Notes: generated by a model not told the origin, from the letters alone. 64,000 bases of DNA from Bradyrhizobium sp. LHD-71 (GCF_031157255.1 NZ_JAVIFX010000016.1:114359-178358); one strand, 5' to 3'; numbered from the stretch's first letter, positions 52,681-62,482 are shown. Numbers and translations are program-made.

Positions 52681-53523
52681 GGCCCTTATTCCGTTAACCG
52701 CCTCGCTAGCAACGGGACACGCGGCGGGCGATCGGGCCATTGCCTAATGAGAACGAATAGGGAACACTGTCAAGACAGTTGCTGCCGGGTTTGGTGGCAC
52801 GGCAGCGGCCTTCGCCGCACCGCTTCCGCTAGCCAGACCACAGATTGCATTGCCGCCGCTAGCGCGGCGTCCTGCGACGCACAAGCAGAACCTGAGTAGT
52901 ACTGAACCGGTGTCCAATCGCCGCGGTCTTCCACGTCGCGCCTGAACTCCTCAAATCCGTAGCTCCCATCCGGACGCGAAAACAGGTCGACGCACCTGTC
53001 GTGCTCGATATTTTCAATGCTGGCGAAAACCAGCCCACGACTTGTCGATTCGTTTCGACATCGGATGCTCTTCGGAATTCTTCCACAGCGCCCTTAAGGG
53101 CTACGGAAGCGGTAGCGACGGTCGGAGCGCAGTTTACATTGTAGCAGTATCGGCCTGCAGTACGGCACCGCCGATTACGCTAATTGCCGAATGGCGGCAG
53201 CGACACCAGGGCCACCAATCGGCCTATAGCCGGGCTGCAGCCATTGCCATAGCCAGCCAACCGGTCACGGCGCGCTCCGCGGACCTGCACCAGCTCTGCC
53301 TTCGGCAATACCGTCACCACGAACTGCCGGTGACCCGCTTCCCTCAGTCATGACGCTCCCTTGAGCAGGTCGCACCGCTGAGGTCGTCTCCTCAGCGTGT
53401 TCGATTTATGCGACCAACTTTATCGCTGAAAGATACGATTTTGTTACACCAGCATATGATTGAATAGATACATCTCTCCAGCATGCCTGCGTGGGCGCGG
53501 TCTCGCGATGTTTTCAAGGGGTG
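52681..53523. other. No intact gene
   Basis: About 0.84 kb. A plus-strand frame near 53147-53205 reads 'GLQYGTADYANCRMAAATPG', reminiscent of small lipoproteins with a GTxxYAxCRM motif, but it has no start or lipobox. Several palindromic 'cagcggc/gccgctagc' patches around 52790-52860 look like random GC-rich sequence. I can support nothing here. Confidence 0.4.
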
Positions 53524-54090
53524 ATGATGACGAATTACGATTTCAACACGTTCCCAAACGGTCGATCAAGGATGATCTGGGAGCGGCGCGCGCGACGGCT
53601 GGGAACGGGCCTGCTGTTTGCGCTTCTCGTGGGCACGCAGGCCATTGCTGAGGGAGCGCCCCCGCAGCCGGGCCTCACGATCGACATCCCGGCGAAGGTC
53701 TCGGCCGCGAAAGTCGTGTTCAATATCAGCCGGCCGGCTTTCGAAGGTGACGAGCCGACCGGGCTGTCGTTCCTCCGCGTGATGAGCGCGCAATTTCACG
53801 AAGCAGGCGTGAAAGGCCGCCTCGTTGCTGTCTTCCATGGCAGCTCCGGCTACATGATGCTCGGCGACGCCGCTTATAATCAGGCGCGTAAGTGGCGAGG
53901 CGGCAATCCTTACAAAGATCAAATTGCTGAACTGCAAGCGTTGGGTGTCGAGTTCGAGGAATGTGGGAAGACCATGAGGGACAATCACTGGACGAACCGC
54001 GACATGCTGCCCGGCGTGAAGATCAACGCCGGAGCGAATTTTCGCATCGTAGAACTCGTCCAGCAGGGCTTCGTGCAATTGCAACCGTGA
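53524..54090 (+). CDS. DsrE-family protein, probably exported
   Basis: 188 residues (ATG 53524 or 53527, GGGGTG upstream). The N-terminus is an atypical long leader with basic residues and a hydrophobic core ('GTGLLFALLVGTQAIAEGAP'), likely a signal peptide. The DsrE-like fold is suggested by 'KVVFNISRPAFEGDEPTGLS', 'RLVAVFHGSSGYMMLGDAAY' and 'IAELQALGVEFEECGKTM', where Cys aligns with the position of the sulfur-carrying Cys in DsrE/TusD proteins. The C-terminus 'IVELVQQGFVQLQP' closes the fold. Periplasmic DsrE-like proteins are poorly understood. Confidence 0.75.
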   Translation: MMTNYDFNTFPNGRSRMIWERRARRLGTGLLFALLVGTQAIAEGAPPQPGLTIDIPAKVSAAKVVFNISRPAFEGDEPTGLSFLRVMSAQFHEAGVKGRLVAVFHGSSGYMMLGDAAYNQARKWRGGNPYKDQIAELQALGVEFEECGKTMRDNHWTNRDMLPGVKINAGANFRIVELVQQGFVQLQP

Positions 54091-54299
54091 TGACCTGTTG
54101 AATTGCTGCGGCGGTTGGCTACCGCAGCGTTCACCTGATCTATCGGTTTGTTGGGCGCCCGACGCTCCTCGCCTGATCGCGGTCATAGACGCTGTCATCG
54201 CCAGTCAGGCTGCGCGATGATGCTTTCAGTTTGCCGATGTCATGATGAAGCATCGCCAGTGAACTCATTACATCTCATTCATCCAGCAAGGGCTAAAAA

Positions 54300-55124
54300 G
54301 TGCCATCGTTTTCGCTCGCCGCGCTGACTGCGCTCGAACTTGCACCGCCAAAGCTGATCGATGTCGCCGCAGCCTGCGGCTACGATCACGTCGGAATCCG
54401 TCTTTTACCCGCCATTCCCGGAGGCATCGCCTATCCGTTGATGGACGACCAGGCGCAACTGAGAGAAACAATCGCGCGGCTAGACGCAACCGGCCTGACT
54501 GTCGCAGATCTGGAAGTGGTCGCATTTAGATCGGAGACCGAGGTTGCAGAATTCTCTCGATTCTTCGAGACGGGCGCGCGACTAGGTGCGAAGCACATTC
54601 TGGTCGCCGCGTACGATCCCGTCTTGGCTCGATTTATGGATCGTTTCGCAAAGTTCTGCGAGGCCGCTGCGCAGCACGGGTTCACCGCCGATCTCGAATT
54701 CATGCCCTGGACGTTTGTGCCTGACTTGAGGACCGCGATACGCGTGGTCGAACAAGTTGGACAGGCAAATGCCGGCATCCTTGTGGACGCTCTGCATTTT
54801 GACAGATCGGAAAGCACAATTGCCGATATCGCCGACATTCCGGGTGACCGACTCCATTATTGGCAATTGTGCGATGGGCCAGCCGAAAAGCCCACGACGA
54901 CAGAAGAACTGTTGCATGCCGCCCGGGCTGAGCGAATGTTTCCCGGCGAGGGTGGCATCGATCTCGTTTCGCTGACGCGGGCCATGCCGACGGACATTAC
55001 GATCAGCATTGAAGTCCCGACCACGGAACTTGCGCGAACGATGGACGCAGAGGCACGGGCAAGGCGAGCGCTTGCCGGCGCCAAAAGCGTGTTATTGGCT
55101 GCGCAAACCGCGTTATCGAAATGA
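54300..55124 (+). CDS. Xylose-isomerase-like TIM-barrel protein (sugar phosphate isomerase/epimerase family)
   Basis: 274 residues from GTG 54300. Landmarks of the AP-endonuclease-2/xylose-isomerase-like barrel are the start 'SLAALTALELAPPKLIDVAA' and 'DHVGIRLLP', 'LGAKHILVAAYDP', 'FTADLEFMPWTFVPDLRTAI' (metal-binding Glu), 'AGILVDALHF' (Asp and His), 'YWQLCDGPAE' and 'ISIEVPTTELA' (final Glu). Members isomerise or dehydrate sugar acids, hydroxypyruvate or 3-dehydroshikimate. It is convergent with the Liv/aroE/BVMO operon and may act in the same pathway. Confidence 0.88.
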   Translation: MPSFSLAALTALELAPPKLIDVAAACGYDHVGIRLLPAIPGGIAYPLMDDQAQLRETIARLDATGLTVADLEVVAFRSETEVAEFSRFFETGARLGAKHILVAAYDPVLARFMDRFAKFCEAAAQHGFTADLEFMPWTFVPDLRTAIRVVEQVGQANAGILVDALHFDRSESTIADIADIPGDRLHYWQLCDGPAEKPTTTEELLHAARAERMFPGEGGIDLVSLTRAMPTDITISIEVPTTELARTMDAEARARRALAGAKSVLLAAQTALSK

Positions 55125-55143
55125 TCGTGCCTTTGCTGGCCAT

Positions 55144-56784
55144 CTATGCCATTGCCAATTCCTGATATCGTTTCGCTGCCACCTCGTCGCATCTTTCGCG
55201 GTAGGCTGGAGCACTGCCGCTATAGCGTGCTATAATTCTAGTCTGCTTTCCCTCCACGTTGCTGTTGATTCCGGTCATCCAGGAGTTGACCTCGTTCGAG
55301 AGCAGGCCCACGCCAAGCGCCTTGACGTGATCAGTCCAGGATGCCACCCCGGCTGGGGTAGCTTCCATGCGCGTGAAATTGGACTCTCGTGCAAAGCGGA
55401 TGAGGCCGGTGACCCAATCGACACTATATTCGATGCTGCGCGGAATATTACCGAGCGCTGTGTGCGGCCCCATCAGCATCATCATGTTGGGAAAGCCGTC
55501 TACCATTATGCCAAGATAAGTCTGCGGCCCGCCCTTCCATTTGTCCTTCAATCGCACGTCACCCGCACCGCGGAAATCGATCTTATCGAAGCTACCAGTG
55601 ATCGCATCGAAGCCAGTCGCATAAATAATAATGTCGAATTCGTACTTCCCAGCGCTGGTCTCGATGCCCTTCGGCGTGATCCGCTCGATCGGTGTTTCCG
55701 AGATGTCCACCAACTCGACGTTGTCCTGGTTGTAGACCTCATAATAAAACGTTTCTAAGGGCAGCCGGCGGGTGCCGAAGCCGTGGTTCTTCGGAATGAG
55801 CTTTTCCGCCACGTCCGGGTTCTTCACTCGCTGCCGAATCTTCCGCGCCACGAAATCGCTAATCGTCGCGTTTGCTTGTCGATCGATCAGTATGTCGCGG
55901 AAATTGCCCTGCCAGATACCGAAGCCGCGTTCGGAATACAGCGTTTCGTAGAATGCCTCGCGCTCTTCGTCCGAAACCTCGAAGGCTCCGCGCGGATCCG
56001 GCGTATGCAGAAAGCAAGCGAAGGTCTCCTGGCAGCGCTTGAAAATTTCGGGATAGCCGGCCTTGATCTTCTTCTGGGTCTCCGCGTCGATCTTGCTGTT
56101 GTGCAACGGTGCACACCAATTCGGCGTGCGCTGGAACACGGTCAGGTGCCCGACGCTCCCGGCGATAGTCTGAATGGTCTGCACGCCTGTGGCGCCGGTC
56201 CCGATCACGGCGACCCGTTTGCCGGCAAGATCGACCGCATCATGCGGCCATCTGGCGGTGTGGAAGGACTGGCCCTGAAACATGTCCACTCCCTTGATCC
56301 GGGGCATGGTCGGGGTGGAGAGTGGGCCAATGGCGGTGATCAAGAAGCGTGTATGGAGGCGGCTGCCATCCTCCAGCGTCACCTCCCAGCTGCGGGTGTC
56401 CTCCGCGTAGATTGCCGCACTGATCCGGCTGCGGAATTGGATGTCGCGGCGCAGATCGAACTTGTCGGCCACGTGATTGAGATAGCGTAGGGTTTCCGGC
56501 TGGCCGGCGAAATGCTCGGACCAGTTCCATTCTTCCAACAATTCCTTCGAAAACGAGTAGCCGTAGGAGTAACTCTCAGAGTCGAAGCGTGCGCCCGGAT
56601 AGCGATTCCAGTACCAGGTGCCGCCGACGCCGGTGCCGGCCTCGAACACGCGCACCCGCATCCCGAGTTCACGCAAACGATAGAGCTGATACATGCCCGA
56701 CATGCCCGCCCCAATGATGATGGCATCGTAGTCGAGAGCCGGCTTCGCGTCGTTGCGGGCCGAGGTTTGTTGTGAGGCGGTCAT
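55144..56784 (-). CDS. Flavin-containing Baeyer-Villiger-type monooxygenase
   Basis: 546 residues with two Rossmann folds, 'DAIIIGAGMSGMYQLYRLRE' (FAD, about residues 19-38) and 'KRVAVIGTGATGVQTIQTIA' (NADPH). Between them is the Baeyer-Villiger fingerprint F-X-G-X3-H-X3-W-P, seen as 'FQGQSFHTARWPH'. 'FDIIIYATGFDAITGSF' (ATG motif) completes the set. The length matches cyclohexanone-monooxygenase-like enzymes, which convert ketones to esters or lactones with NADPH and oxygen. It is the last gene of the leftward operon that starts with the Liv-type transporter. Confidence 0.94.
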   Translation of the reverse strand: MTASQQTSARNDAKPALDYDAIIIGAGMSGMYQLYRLRELGMRVRVFEAGTGVGGTWYWNRYPGARFDSESYSYGYSFSKELLEEWNWSEHFAGQPETLRYLNHVADKFDLRRDIQFRSRISAAIYAEDTRSWEVTLEDGSRLHTRFLITAIGPLSTPTMPRIKGVDMFQGQSFHTARWPHDAVDLAGKRVAVIGTGATGVQTIQTIAGSVGHLTVFQRTPNWCAPLHNSKIDAETQKKIKAGYPEIFKRCQETFACFLHTPDPRGAFEVSDEEREAFYETLYSERGFGIWQGNFRDILIDRQANATISDFVARKIRQRVKNPDVAEKLIPKNHGFGTRRLPLETFYYEVYNQDNVELVDISETPIERITPKGIETSAGKYEFDIIIYATGFDAITGSFDKIDFRGAGDVRLKDKWKGGPQTYLGIMVDGFPNMMMLMGPHTALGNIPRSIEYSVDWVTGLIRFARESNFTRMEATPAGVASWTDHVKALGVGLLSNEVNSWMTGINSNVEGKQTRIIARYSGSAPAYRERCDEVAAKRYQELAMA

Positions 56785-56840
56785 CGTCTGTTGCTCCTGG
56801 GGGCGACGGCTGAGTTGTTACACACAAGAGGTGCTTTTGC

Positions 56841-57644
56841 TCATGATGTATCTGGGAGCAGAAAATCGAGCATCGAATCCTGAACTGCGTTGTACATTTC
56901 CGTGCCCGTTGTGGTCAGGCAGCCAAGGCGCCGTGCAGCTTCGATTAATGGTGGGATCGACGGTGCAGTGATGACGCAACCGACGAAGGCGGTGGGGGCA
57001 AGCTTCGTGACATCGATGGGCAATGGGTCGCTCGCCTTCATGCCGGCCGGTGTCGCGTTGCCCACCAGGTCGTATCCGCTTGGATCGGAAGTCCCGACGA
57101 TGATGTTCGAGCGACCCAGTGTCTTTAACCGTCCAATCAGATCATCGCGTCGCGAAGTGTCCGCATCATGAATGGCGAGTTCCCTGACGCCGGCTTCGAC
57201 CAGGGCCATTGCGATGGCCGATCCCGCTCCGCCGGCACCGACAAGCAGCGCGCGTTTTCCGCGCGGATCGTAACCCTTGCTGCGAACGGCGCCGACAAAG
57301 CCAAGGCCATCCAGCATGTCGCCGTGCCAGCCGCGATCCTTGCGTCTGCGCATGATGCTGACGGCACCCAGGAAGCAGGCGCGTTCGCTGGCGCTGCCGC
57401 AATGCTCGAAACATGCGAATTTGTGCGGCACCGTGACGACGATGCCGTCCAAATTCTTAAGACGATCTGCGACGGACAGCAAAGAACCGAGATCGTCCGT
57501 GCCGACCTGCACCGGCACGAGCAAGCCGTCGTGCCCTCTGTCGAAAAACGCCTTCGTTACCCCGGCTGGAGACTTCACCTGCGCGATCGGGTCGCCCAAA
57601 ATGAAGTTAAGACGGGTTGCGCCGGTCAGATTAAGTTCTAACAT
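56841..57644 (-). CDS. Shikimate-dehydrogenase-like (AroE family) oxidoreductase
   Basis: 267 residues from ATG 57644 (a TTG at 57659 is the other possible start). The NAD(P) fold is clear ('KRALLVGAGGAGSAIAMALV'), and the catalytic Lys and Asp are present in 'VVTVPHKFACFEHC' and 'GDMLDGLGFVG'. In the substrate loop, however, the usual HS-x-SP reads Q-V-K-S-P ('LGDPIAQVKSPAGV'), losing the first substrate-binding Ser, and NTDG reads MLDG. The enzyme thus probably acts on a shikimate- or quinate-like compound other than shikimate. It follows the Liv fusion gene closely (12 bp) and precedes the Baeyer-Villiger gene. Confidence 0.88.
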   Translation of the reverse strand: MLELNLTGATRLNFILGDPIAQVKSPAGVTKAFFDRGHDGLLVPVQVGTDDLGSLLSVADRLKNLDGIVVTVPHKFACFEHCGSASERACFLGAVSIMRRRKDRGWHGDMLDGLGFVGAVRSKGYDPRGKRALLVGAGGAGSAIAMALVEAGVRELAIHDADTSRRDDLIGRLKTLGRSNIIVGTSDPSGYDLVGNATPAGMKASDPLPIDVTKLAPTAFVGCVITAPSIPPLIEAARRLGCLTTTGTEMYNAVQDSMLDFLLPDTS

Positions 57645-57655
57645 TTCTTTCCAGA

Positions 57656-60187
57656 TCAAATTGCAGCACGCTTGAGGGTGGCTTCAAGTTCGTTGCTTTG
57701 CATGACACCGAGCAGCCGCGCCTGCAGGTCGCGATCGCGCTCGAGTGTACCCGCGTCGCCGTCGAAAGCGACCTGACCGTTGACCAGCACATAAGCGCGA
57801 TCCACGATCGGCAGCACGCTTTCCGCGTGGTGCTCGACGATGATCATTGCGACCTTGCCACGCAACTTCACCAACGCGTCCATGACCTCCTTGACGACCG
57901 TGGGGGCCAAACCTTCGAACGGTTCGTCGAGCAGGATCAGCTTGCTCGGTACGACGAGAGCCCGAGCAATCGCGACCATCTGGCGCTCTCCGCCCGACAG
58001 GTTTTCGGCTTTCGCTTTCTGTCGGGTGCGCAAGCGAGGAAACAGGTCGAAGACCTGTTCAAGGCTCGCTCCGCCGGGACGGGACGCGAGCTGCAGGTTT
58101 TCCATGACGGTCAGGTTGGGGAAGAGGCGGCGTCCTTCTGGCACAAGCGAGATACCTAGTCGGTTGATCTCGTAGGGCTTCAGTCCGCTGATCGACTTAC
58201 CTTCGAAACTGATCTTGCCGGCGACTGCGGGAAGCGTGCCGGTCAGGCATCGCAGCGTCGTCGTTTTGCCAACGCCATTGCGGCCGAGCAGAGCGAGGGC
58301 TTCACCCTCGCGAATGTTGAGGTCGAGGTTGCTCAGCACCGTGCTGCCGCTGTATCCGCAGGCGACGCCGTTAGCCTCGAGGAGCAGGCGCGCTGGCGCG
58401 CGAATGTTGCGCTCGATCTCGCGTGGCGATACGTGCTTGGGATCGGCGACACCGAGGTAGGCAGCAATGACGTCCGGATGTTTGGCGACGTCGGTCGGGC
58501 GGCCATCGGCAATCATGCGTCCCTGATGGAGCACGGAAATGCGATCGGAGATCGTGAGAACGCGATCGATATCGTGTTCGATAAGAACGACGGCATGTCG
58601 CGCGGATAGCTTCTTGATCAGATCAGCAACGATGACGCGATCGACTTCGGCCAGACCGGCCAGCGGCTCGTCGAGCAGAAGCAGCTTGGAGTTGATCGCG
58701 AGCGTGATGCCGATCTCCAGCAGTCGTTTGGCGCCGTGCGGCAGGTTTAGACATGAGTCCGCAGCTCGGTCGGCCAGTCCGACTGCGTCGAGGATCGACC
58801 AAGTCCGATCGTTGAGCGCGACAAGCGCCTGTGCGTCGGAGAACAGGCCTTTTGCTCCGCGTCGTTCGGCCTGCACGGCGATGCGTACATTCTCGAAAAC
58901 GGTGAGATTGGGAAAAATCGAGAGGATCTGGAACGAGCGACCGATGCCGAGCCGCGCGCGAACATGCACCGGCGTTCGCGTGATGTCGTTGCCCTCGAAG
59001 ACAATGTGTCCGCTACTTGGCCTCAGCGACCCCGACAGCATGTTGAAGAATGTCGTCTTGCCGGCGCCGTTGGGCCCGATGATGCTGTGCAGGACGAAAG
59101 GGTGGACATCGAGATCGATCTCGCGCGCAACGATCAGGTTACCGAACTGCTTGCTCAGCTTGCGCGCCTGCAGTAGCGGCCTGTTCGGATCGACGTTGAT
59201 GGCGGCACTTTCGAACGGCGTAATGACCGGCGGCCTGACCGGGATCGTGTTGCGGACCAGCGTCCAGTGGGAACGACCAAATAGCCGCTGCACCAAACCC
59301 TGAATGCCTTCCGGCGATAGCAACGCGAACAGGATCAGGATCGGTGCGAAGATCAGCCACCAATTCTCAGTGATGGCGGAGAGGCGATCTCCCAGCAGGA
59401 TGAAGGCAATCGCGCCCCAGAGCGGCCCGAGGGCGTGATGGACGCCGCCAAGCACCGTCATTAGCAGCGAATCGCCGGCATGCTGCCAACTGAGATTGTT
59501 GGCATAGACCCCCTGCAGCATCAACGTCAGCAAAGCGCCGCTGTAGCCGACGAAGACGCCCGTCAGGGTGAGTGCGCCAAGACGCATCAGGTACACATTA
59601 TAGCCGAGGCTGCGGGCTCGATGCTCGTTGTCGCGCACGGCCTGAAGCACACGACCAAACGGCGAATGAGCGATCCTCCATAGCAGCCACAAGCCAGCGA
59701 CGACCGTTACGACGACAAAGGCATGGAAGGTCAGATCGCTGGAAAAACTGCGACGCGCAACGCCTTGTAATCCGTTCTCGCCCCCGGTCACGGCTGTCCA
59801 CTTGAAGGCGACTTCAAAAGCGATCTGGGAAAAGGCGAGCGTGAGCAGTGAAAAATAGAGCCCTGTTCGGCGCAGAATCACCGCACCGATGACCAGCGCC
59901 ATCGCGGCCGATAAGATCACGGCGAACACCAGCGAGGCGATGTCATTGCCGTAGCCGCCCAGCACGAAGAATGCGGAAGCATAACTCGCACAGCCGAAGA
60001 AGACCGAAGCCCCGAACGGCACGAGGCCGGTGTAGCCGACCAGTAAGTTTACGCCTGCGCCATACAGCGTATAGATTGCGATCTGCGTGATGAGTGAGAC
60101 CGGCGCGCTGAGAGCTAGCCAGATCAGCGTCAACGCAGCCAAGGTCAGTGCTGCCCAGAACGGAGGACTCCGAACGATTGCTGTCAT
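57656..60187 (-). CDS. Triple-fusion branched-chain-type ABC transporter subunit (LivM-LivG-LivF)
   Basis: 843 residues from ATG 60187 (GAGAGG upstream; a start at 60208 would overlap livH by 19 bp). Residues about 1-315 are a LivM permease ('LLVGYTGLVPFGASVFFGCA', 'GRVLQAVRDNEHRARSLGYN'). Residues about 338-585 are a LivG ATPase with Walker A 'IIGPNGAGKTTFFN', signature 'NLPHGAKRLLEIG' and Walker B 'LLLLDEPLAGLA'. Residues about 600-843 are a LivF ATPase with Walker A 'LLGRNGVGKTTTLR', signature 'LSGGERQMVAIARA' and Walker B 'LILLDEPFEGLA'. LivM-LivG fusions are common, but all three in one chain is unusual. With LivH it forms the whole transporter core. Confidence 0.95.
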   Translation of the reverse strand: MTAIVRSPPFWAALTLAALTLIWLALSAPVSLITQIAIYTLYGAGVNLLVGYTGLVPFGASVFFGCASYASAFFVLGGYGNDIASLVFAVILSAAMALVIGAVILRRTGLYFSLLTLAFSQIAFEVAFKWTAVTGGENGLQGVARRSFSSDLTFHAFVVVTVVAGLWLLWRIAHSPFGRVLQAVRDNEHRARSLGYNVYLMRLGALTLTGVFVGYSGALLTLMLQGVYANNLSWQHAGDSLLMTVLGGVHHALGPLWGAIAFILLGDRLSAITENWWLIFAPILILFALLSPEGIQGLVQRLFGRSHWTLVRNTIPVRPPVITPFESAAINVDPNRPLLQARKLSKQFGNLIVAREIDLDVHPFVLHSIIGPNGAGKTTFFNMLSGSLRPSSGHIVFEGNDITRTPVHVRARLGIGRSFQILSIFPNLTVFENVRIAVQAERRGAKGLFSDAQALVALNDRTWSILDAVGLADRAADSCLNLPHGAKRLLEIGITLAINSKLLLLDEPLAGLAEVDRVIVADLIKKLSARHAVVLIEHDIDRVLTISDRISVLHQGRMIADGRPTDVAKHPDVIAAYLGVADPKHVSPREIERNIRAPARLLLEANGVACGYSGSTVLSNLDLNIREGEALALLGRNGVGKTTTLRCLTGTLPAVAGKISFEGKSISGLKPYEINRLGISLVPEGRRLFPNLTVMENLQLASRPGGASLEQVFDLFPRLRTRQKAKAENLSGGERQMVAIARALVVPSKLILLDEPFEGLAPTVVKEVMDALVKLRGKVAMIIVEHHAESVLPIVDRAYVLVNGQVAFDGDAGTLERDRDLQARLLGVMQSNELEATLKRAAI

Positions 60188-60189
60188 GC

Positions 60190-61059
60190 TCACTCGAACC
60201 TCTCCCATTTTTCACCGAAGAGCCCGCGCGGCCGAACCAGCAGAATGATCGCCATCAGAATGTACATCGCGGCTCCTGCCCATTCCGGCTGAAATTGGAT
60301 GGTCATCGCCGTTGTGAGCCCAACGAGAAGCCCCGCGATGATGGCGCCGGCGTAAGAGCCGAGGCCGCCGATCGTGACGATCACGAATGCAGGCATGATC
60401 GCGCCGGCCGCCATTGAAGGAGTTACCGTCCAGAGCGGCGCGGCGAGCATGCCGCCGAGACCGGCGAGCAGGCAGCCGATGCCGAACACGCCGCTGAAGA
60501 CGACCGGCAAATTGATTCCCAGCAGGCCGACCATCTCAGGATCGCGCGATCCTGCCCGAATGATGCGACCGTATGGCGTATAGGCGAGAAACGCCCAGAA
60601 GGCGATCAGCACGAACACCGTTACGACCAACACGAACATGCGATACTTGGTGATCAGGATCGGTCCATATTCGGCGAAGCCCGCCAGAAATTTTGGCGCG
60701 GCAAACGGCACCGGCGCTCCGCCGAACACGAGCCGCAGGATCGCCTCGACAAAAAGAGCCAGCGCGAATGTCAGGATCAGCCCGATCAACGGCTCCTTGC
60801 CATAGAGCCATCGGATCAGGACCAGCTCGACGACAACGCCGATCAATCCGGTCAGTATCGGCGCGAGCAGAGCGGCGCCCCAACCGAATTGCCGATTTAG
60901 CGAAAAGGCGAGATAGGCACCGATCGCAAAAAAAGCACCATGTGCGAAGTTCACGATCCCGAGCATGCCGAATATGATCGACAGGCCAATCGCAATTAAG
61001 ACGTAAAGAAAGCCCAGCACCAGCCCATTGACTGCCTGCGACAGGATCATGTCGAGCAT
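60190..61059 (-). CDS. Branched-chain-type ABC transporter permease (LivH)
   Basis: 289 residues with about eight hydrophobic segments, beginning 'MLDMILSQAVNGLVLGFLYV' and containing 'GLSIIFGMLGIVNFAHGAFF', 'YTPYGRIIRAGSRDPEMVGL' (EAA-like cytoplasmic loop) and 'VIVTIGGLGSYAGAIIAGLL', all typical of LivH. The stop lies 2 bp before the LivM-G-F start, so the genes are translationally coupled. Despite the 'branched-chain amino acid' name, this class also imports aromatic and hydroaromatic acids, urea and others. Confidence 0.94.
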   Translation of the reverse strand: MLDMILSQAVNGLVLGFLYVLIAIGLSIIFGMLGIVNFAHGAFFAIGAYLAFSLNRQFGWGAALLAPILTGLIGVVVELVLIRWLYGKEPLIGLILTFALALFVEAILRLVFGGAPVPFAAPKFLAGFAEYGPILITKYRMFVLVVTVFVLIAFWAFLAYTPYGRIIRAGSRDPEMVGLLGINLPVVFSGVFGIGCLLAGLGGMLAAPLWTVTPSMAAGAIMPAFVIVTIGGLGSYAGAIIAGLLVGLTTAMTIQFQPEWAGAAMYILMAIILLVRPRGLFGEKWERFE

Positions 61060-61134
61060 GGCATCATTTCTCCGGAGACATGGGCGGAACGAGAGCCGAT
61101 CGCGTAGGACCCGCGCCGAGCAGTCGGCGACCCT

Positions 61135-62406
61135 TTAGAGCGCGTCCATCTTGCAGGCACTGTCCGCCTGCGAGCCGAAGGCCTTCGCAATGTCGTCCGG
61201 CGTCTGAGGCAACTGCTCCTTCACGTCGAAATAGTCCCACTTGTCCGTGATTTTTGGATGAATGCCCGCCACTAGAATGCGATTTGTCATCTGGTGGTCG
61301 AAGGCGCGGTAGCCAACATCAATGTCACCCCGCCTGTACTTCCATGCCTCGAGCGCCTGGACGATGGCTGCAGGTTCGGTCGCTTTTGCCATCTCGATTG
61401 CGTCGAGCAAGCTTTTCATTCCAAGCCAGCCCATCCAGGCCTTGTCGGCAGCCGGACGGTTGTACTTCTTCTCGTAAGTGGCAGCCATCGCCTGCTCTTC
61501 AGGTGGATTGTTCGGGTTCTTGAACCACCACGTGATGGTATAGAGCCCATCCGCTGCCTCGGGTCCAACGCCCCAGAGATCGGTGTTGCCAACGGAAATC
61601 TCCGCAAAGGGAATCTTGCCCTTCATGCCGAGTTCGTTCCATTGCTTCAGGAATGTGGTCAGGTCGCTTGCGGCGATGCCCCCGATAACGACATCCGGCT
61701 TCGCTGCACGGATTTTCAGAATGAACGAACTATAATCGGGGGTCCCGACCGGAACCTCGTCGGCGCCGACGACCGTGCCGCCATTTGCAAGAATATATTC
61801 GCTGAACGCCTTCTTGATATCCTGGCCGAAAGCATAGGACGCCGTCAGCAGATACCATTTCTTGCCGATTGACGCGCAATAGGGCGCCAGGATGCGGGCA
61901 TGAACGTCGACTGGCGGCTGCAAGCGGAACGTATATTTGTTGCAAGATTTCCCCGTGAGATCGCCGGTTGCTGCGTTGGCGGCGATGTAAGGGATCTTCG
62001 CCTTTTTGGCGACCGAGGAGATCGCCAGCGCAAATGATGACAGCGCGCCACCGACAATGCCGATGACCTTGTGCTCGCCCACGAGGCGCTCGGCGCTCTG
62101 TTGCGCCCCTTGCGGATTTGGCTCGTCGAGCCAGACGATCTCGGCGGGGCGGCCAAGCAACATGTTGTTGCGCTGCTCAAGCGCCAACAGACCGCCCTGA
62201 GCAAGATATTCGGCCTGGTCGACGATTGACCCCGTCTTCGCCCAGATCATACCTATCTTGATTGGTTCAGCCGCGGCAGCGTTGCCGATATACGGCATGC
62301 CTAGACTTGACGCGCCAAGACCAACGGTCGCAAACCCTGCCGATCCCAGAAGCAGGCATCGTCGGTCGACGTGATAATCCTTCGATGGAGTTCGCTTTCT
62401 TGTCAT
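61135..62406 (-). CDS. Periplasmic substrate-binding protein, branched-chain-type (Peripla_BP_6)
   Basis: 423 residues. The N-terminus has a twin-arginine-like sequence ('DRRCLLLGSAGFATVGLGAS') and a long leader, cleaved near 'NAAAAEP'. The mature protein has 'IKIGMIWAKTGSIVDQAEYL', 'AERLVGEHKVIGIVGGALSS', 'KIPYIAANAATGDLTGKSCN' and 'EVPVGTPDYSSFILKIRAAK', the two-lobed amino-acid/aromatic-acid receptor pattern. First gene of the leftward operon; its start is divergent from the IclR gene. A ligand of hydroaromatic type is inferred from the AroE-like and Baeyer-Villiger genes downstream. Confidence 0.93.
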   Translation of the reverse strand: MTRKRTPSKDYHVDRRCLLLGSAGFATVGLGASSLGMPYIGNAAAAEPIKIGMIWAKTGSIVDQAEYLAQGGLLALEQRNNMLLGRPAEIVWLDEPNPQGAQQSAERLVGEHKVIGIVGGALSSFALAISSVAKKAKIPYIAANAATGDLTGKSCNKYTFRLQPPVDVHARILAPYCASIGKKWYLLTASYAFGQDIKKAFSEYILANGGTVVGADEVPVGTPDYSSFILKIRAAKPDVVIGGIAASDLTTFLKQWNELGMKGKIPFAEISVGNTDLWGVGPEAADGLYTITWWFKNPNNPPEEQAMAATYEKKYNRPAADKAWMGWLGMKSLLDAIEMAKATEPAAIVQALEAWKYRRGDIDVGYRAFDHQMTNRILVAGIHPKITDKWDYFDVKEQLPQTPDDIAKAFGSQADSACKMDAL

Positions 62407-62482
62407 CGCATCCTCCCCTCATTTTATGACCGGTCGTTCAGATCGGCGCCGGCTGCCGTGGAGATGTTGCCCTTTTGTCGAC

